Source: Dyella_A ginsengisoli | GTDB taxonomy: Bacteria > Pseudomonadota > Gammaproteobacteria > Xanthomonadales > Rhodanobacteraceae | NCBI RefSeq assembly: GCF_044904665.1 | Contig: NZ_JADIKM010000002.1 | Location: 310,001 to 374,000 of the forward strand | Length of the DNA stretch: 64,000 nucleotides | Reading direction: 5' to 3' | Notes under the pieces: generated by a model | Told to the model about the DNA's origin: nothing | The model's database searches: none | Seen by the model: the letters and a program-made list of their open reading frames with translations, nothing else | In this document: piece after piece, positions 62,187 through 64,000 of the stretch | How positions within the stretch are numbered: position 1 is the first letter of the stretch | How the letters are laid out: each line of letters opens with the position of its first letter | Translations under genes and position numbers: made by a program

Positions 62187-62744
62187 ATGCTTCCGATCCA
62201 GATCCACCTCACCCTGCCGCCGTGGCTGGGCGACGTGGCCGACACCACGCGCCGTTACCTCACCGACGAGGAGCGCGTGGGGCTGGCGATCGAGCTGTCG
62301 CGCCACAACGTGGCCAACGGCAGCGGCGGCCCGTTCGGCGCGGCCGTGTTCGACGGCGAGGGACGCCTGATCGCCGCCGGCGTGAACCGGGTGATCCCGC
62401 AGAACTGCTCGGTGGCGCACGCCGAGATGATGGCCTACATGGGCGCGCAGCAGCGACTGCAGCGCTACCGCCTCAACGAAGATGGAGGCCGCTACGTGCT
62501 GGCCTCCAGCGCGCAGCCGTGCTGCCAGTGCTATGGCGCCACCGTGTGGGCCGGCATCGACGAACTGCTGATCGGCGCACGCGCCGAGGACGTCGAGGCC
62601 CTCACCGAGTTCGACGAAGGCCCGCTGCCGGCCGACTGGACCGGCGAGCTGGAGCGTCGCGGCATCGCCGTGCGTCGCGACATCCTGCGCGAGCAGGCGC
62701 GCACCGTGCTGGCCGCCTACGGCGCATCCGGGCCGGGCTATTGA
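62187..62744 (+). CDS. CDA-superfamily nucleoside/guanine deaminase-like protein
   Basis: A 185-residue zinc deaminase. The active site is visible as SVAHAEMMAY (zinc His and catalytic Glu) and SSAQPCCQCYGA (two zinc cysteines), with NGSGGPFGAAVFD as the substrate-side loop. The length and wording match bacterial guanine-deaminase-like proteins rather than tRNA deaminase TadA. It begins 11 bases after glnS and probably shares its transcript. Confidence 0.87.
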   Translation: MLPIQIHLTLPPWLGDVADTTRRYLTDEERVGLAIELSRHNVANGSGGPFGAAVFDGEGRLIAAGVNRVIPQNCSVAHAEMMAYMGAQQRLQRYRLNEDGGRYVLASSAQPCCQCYGATVWAGIDELLIGARAEDVEALTEFDEGPLPADWTGELERRGIAVRRDILREQARTVLAAYGASGPGY

Positions 62745-63463
62745 GCCGGCTGCGCGCCGCGCTGCCGCTGATCCTGCTGGTGCTCGCCGGCATCGCGCTG
62801 TATGCGTCCGGCACGCTCGCGCAGTTCAGCCCGGAGTATCTGGTGGCGCACCAGGAGCGGCTGCGCGCGGAGATCGCCGCCGCGCCGTGGCTGTCGCGGC
62901 TGGCCTACATCGGCCTGCTGACGCTGGGCATGGCCACCGGCATTCCCGGCACCATCCTGATCATCCTCGCCGGCGGCTTCGCTTTCGGCGTGGTGGAGGG
63001 CACGATCTATTCCTCGATCGCGCTCACGCTGGGTTCGCTGATCCTGTTCCTGGCCAGCCGCTATGCGTTCGGCGCCGGGCGCAAGCATCCGCCCGCGCTG
63101 GTCGAGCGATTGCGCCACGGCTTTGCCCATCACCCGGTGAGCTACACGCTGTTCCTGCGCTTCGTGCCGGTGCTGCCGTTCGGTGCGGTGACCGTGTGCC
63201 TGGCCTGGCTGCGCTGCGGGCTGTGGCTGTTCCTCGGCGCCACCTGGCTGGGCGGCACGGTGACGCTGGTGTTCGAGAACCTGGTCGGCGCCGGACTCGG
63301 CGATGCGCTCAGCCAGAGCGACCACATCGGACTGGGCCTGCTGTTTCATCGCAGCGTGCTGCTGCCGCTGGGCGGCATCGCCCTGATCTCGCTGCTGCCG
63401 CTGCTGGCCGAGCGGTTCACCCGCCACCGCCGCATGCCGCCCCCGCAGCCACCCGAAGGGTGA
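62741..63463 (+). CDS. TVP38/TMEM64 (DedA-like) membrane protein
   Basis: A 240-residue inner-membrane protein. GMATGIPGTILIILAGGFAFG and YTLFLRFVPVLPFGAVTVCLAWL correspond to the two re-entrant half-repeats of the SNARE-associated/VTT fold, with the FLRFVPVLPF motif. Relatives translocate lipids or undecaprenyl phosphate. No ATG fits; the likely start is TTG at 62741, overlapping the previous stop (TTGA), which implies coupling. Confidence 0.83.
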   Translation: MSRLRAALPLILLVLAGIALYASGTLAQFSPEYLVAHQERLRAEIAAAPWLSRLAYIGLLTLGMATGIPGTILIILAGGFAFGVVEGTIYSSIALTLGSLILFLASRYAFGAGRKHPPALVERLRHGFAHHPVSYTLFLRFVPVLPFGAVTVCLAWLRCGLWLFLGATWLGGTVTLVFENLVGAGLGDALSQSDHIGLGLLFHRSVLLPLGGIALISLLPLLAERFTRHRRMPPPQPPEG

Positions 63464-63547
63464 GCGCTCGCGCCATCGGCGCCGGCCTTCTAGAATGCTG
63501 GGTTCGCGGCCCGCTGGCCGCGCCCGTCAGCCCCATCCTCGGACGCC

Positions 63548-63808
63548 ATGCGCCTCTACCTGCAAACCCCGCCCGCCGCGACCGAAGCGCCGCGCTACGT
63601 CCAGATCGTGCTCGAGCAGGACCTGCTCGGCGGCTGGACGCTGTACCGCGAAACCGGCACGCAGGGCGGCAAGGCCACGCTCAAGCGCGAGCAGTACCTG
63701 GAGCGCGACGAGGCCATCGCCGCGTTCGAGAAGGCGCGCGACGCCCAGCTCAAGCGCGGCTACCGCGTGATGTTCAGCCAGGGCCTCGACGGCCCGCACG
63801 GCCGGTGA
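63548..63808 (+). CDS. WGR-domain protein
   Basis: An 86-residue protein consisting of one WGR domain: RYVQIVLEQDLLGGWTLYRE followed by TQGGKATLKREQYLERDEAIAAFEK. In eukaryotic PARPs this domain senses DNA ends; bacterial stand-alone versions are of unknown role. The central Trp is kept, while the usual WGR reads TQGG here. It lies 5 bases before hemE. Confidence 0.83.
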   Translation: MRLYLQTPPAATEAPRYVQIVLEQDLLGGWTLYRETGTQGGKATLKREQYLERDEAIAAFEKARDAQLKRGYRVMFSQGLDGPHGR

Positions 63809-63813
63809 CCGCC

Positions 63814-64000
63814 ATGAATGCTCCGCTCAAAAACGACCGCTTCCTGCGCGCCCTGCGCCGCGAGCCCACCGACACCACGCCGATCTGGGTGATGCGCCAG
63901 GCCGGTCGCTACCTACCCGAATACCGCGCCACCCGCGCCCGCGCCGGCAGCTTCATGGGGCTGGCGCAGAACCCCGAGTTCGCCTGCGAGGTCACGCTGC
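63814..64000 (+). CDS. hemE: Uroporphyrinogen decarboxylase, 5' part
   Basis: Only the first 62 codons are in the window. MNAPLKNDRFLRALRRE and TPIWVMRQAGRYLPEYR are the diagnostic N-terminal motif of HemE, whose arginines bind the porphyrinogen carboxylates. The enzyme makes coproporphyrinogen III in heme synthesis. The gene runs off the right edge. Confidence 0.95.
   Translation, partial: MNAPLKNDRFLRALRREPTDTTPIWVMRQAGRYLPEYRATRARAGSFMGLAQNPEFACEVTL

Overview
The window is 64 kb of GC-rich chromosome, packed almost wall to wall with genes. It looks like core genome of a gammaproteobacterium of the Xanthomonadales, most likely the Rhodanobacteraceae (Rhodanobacter/Dyella/Frateuria type). 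Pointers are the aspartate kinase-diaminopimelate decarboxylase fusion, a two-cysteine OhrR of Xanthomonas type, CadC-like regulators with TPR repeats, an OprC-type copper receptor, a SapC-family protein, and several dispersed palindromic intergenic repeats. This placement is inferred from gene content; no marker phylogeny was run. I see no rRNA, tRNA, CRISPR array, prophage or transposase gene.

Layout. 0-9 kb: lysine biosynthesis fusion, a roughly 550-bp imperfect palindrome, class I fumarase, a small outer-membrane protein, a PhzF-like enzyme and a secreted sedolisin. 9-13.3 kb: an amino acid permease followed by a molybdenum-hydroxylase pair in which the small subunit lacks all four ligands of one [2Fe-2S] cluster and the large subunit lacks the catalytic glutamate. 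13.4-16.1 kb: two overlapping photolyase/cryptochrome genes. 16.2-18.5 kb: old yellow enzyme, OhrR and ChaC, a thiol/electrophile-stress group with an OhrR-like operator. 18.8-21.9 kb: two adjacent TonB-like proline-rich envelope proteins sharing an unrecognised domain and a C-x13-C module. 22.3-24.4 kb: an EF-G paralogue. 24.5-28.7 kb: an apparently intact cytochrome c-linked molybdenum hydroxylase operon. 28.7-34.3 kb: PfpI protein, glycerol kinase, SET-domain methyltransferase, and a lipoprotein plus acyl-CoA dehydrogenase behind a PsrA-like palindrome.

34.4-38.7 kb is a probable copper-uptake module (thioredoxin-like protein, DUF2946, OprC-like receptor, outer-membrane protein with a CSTCGC motif). 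38.8-41.3 kb holds a CadC-like TPR regulator translationally coupled to a 54-residue protein. 41.4-53.1 kb mixes small conserved genes (DUF1232-like, GNAT, SapC, HNH, iron-permease-like) with dxs, prmC, a 1380-residue membrane protein of unknown function and an esterase lipoprotein. 53.4-58.1 kb has an M1 aminopeptidase diverging from oxyR. The space between them contains a tandem OxyR-type operator, an adjoining leftward promoter and a strong leftward terminator, which together look like an OxyS-like small RNA. 58.2-64 kb carries DUF3309, apt, an EamA transporter, DUF2007, glnS, a deaminase, a TVP38-type membrane protein, a WGR protein and the start of hemE.

The observations most worth checking are the degenerate molybdenum-hydroxylase pair, the oxyR-divergent small RNA candidate, and the paired TonB-like proteins.
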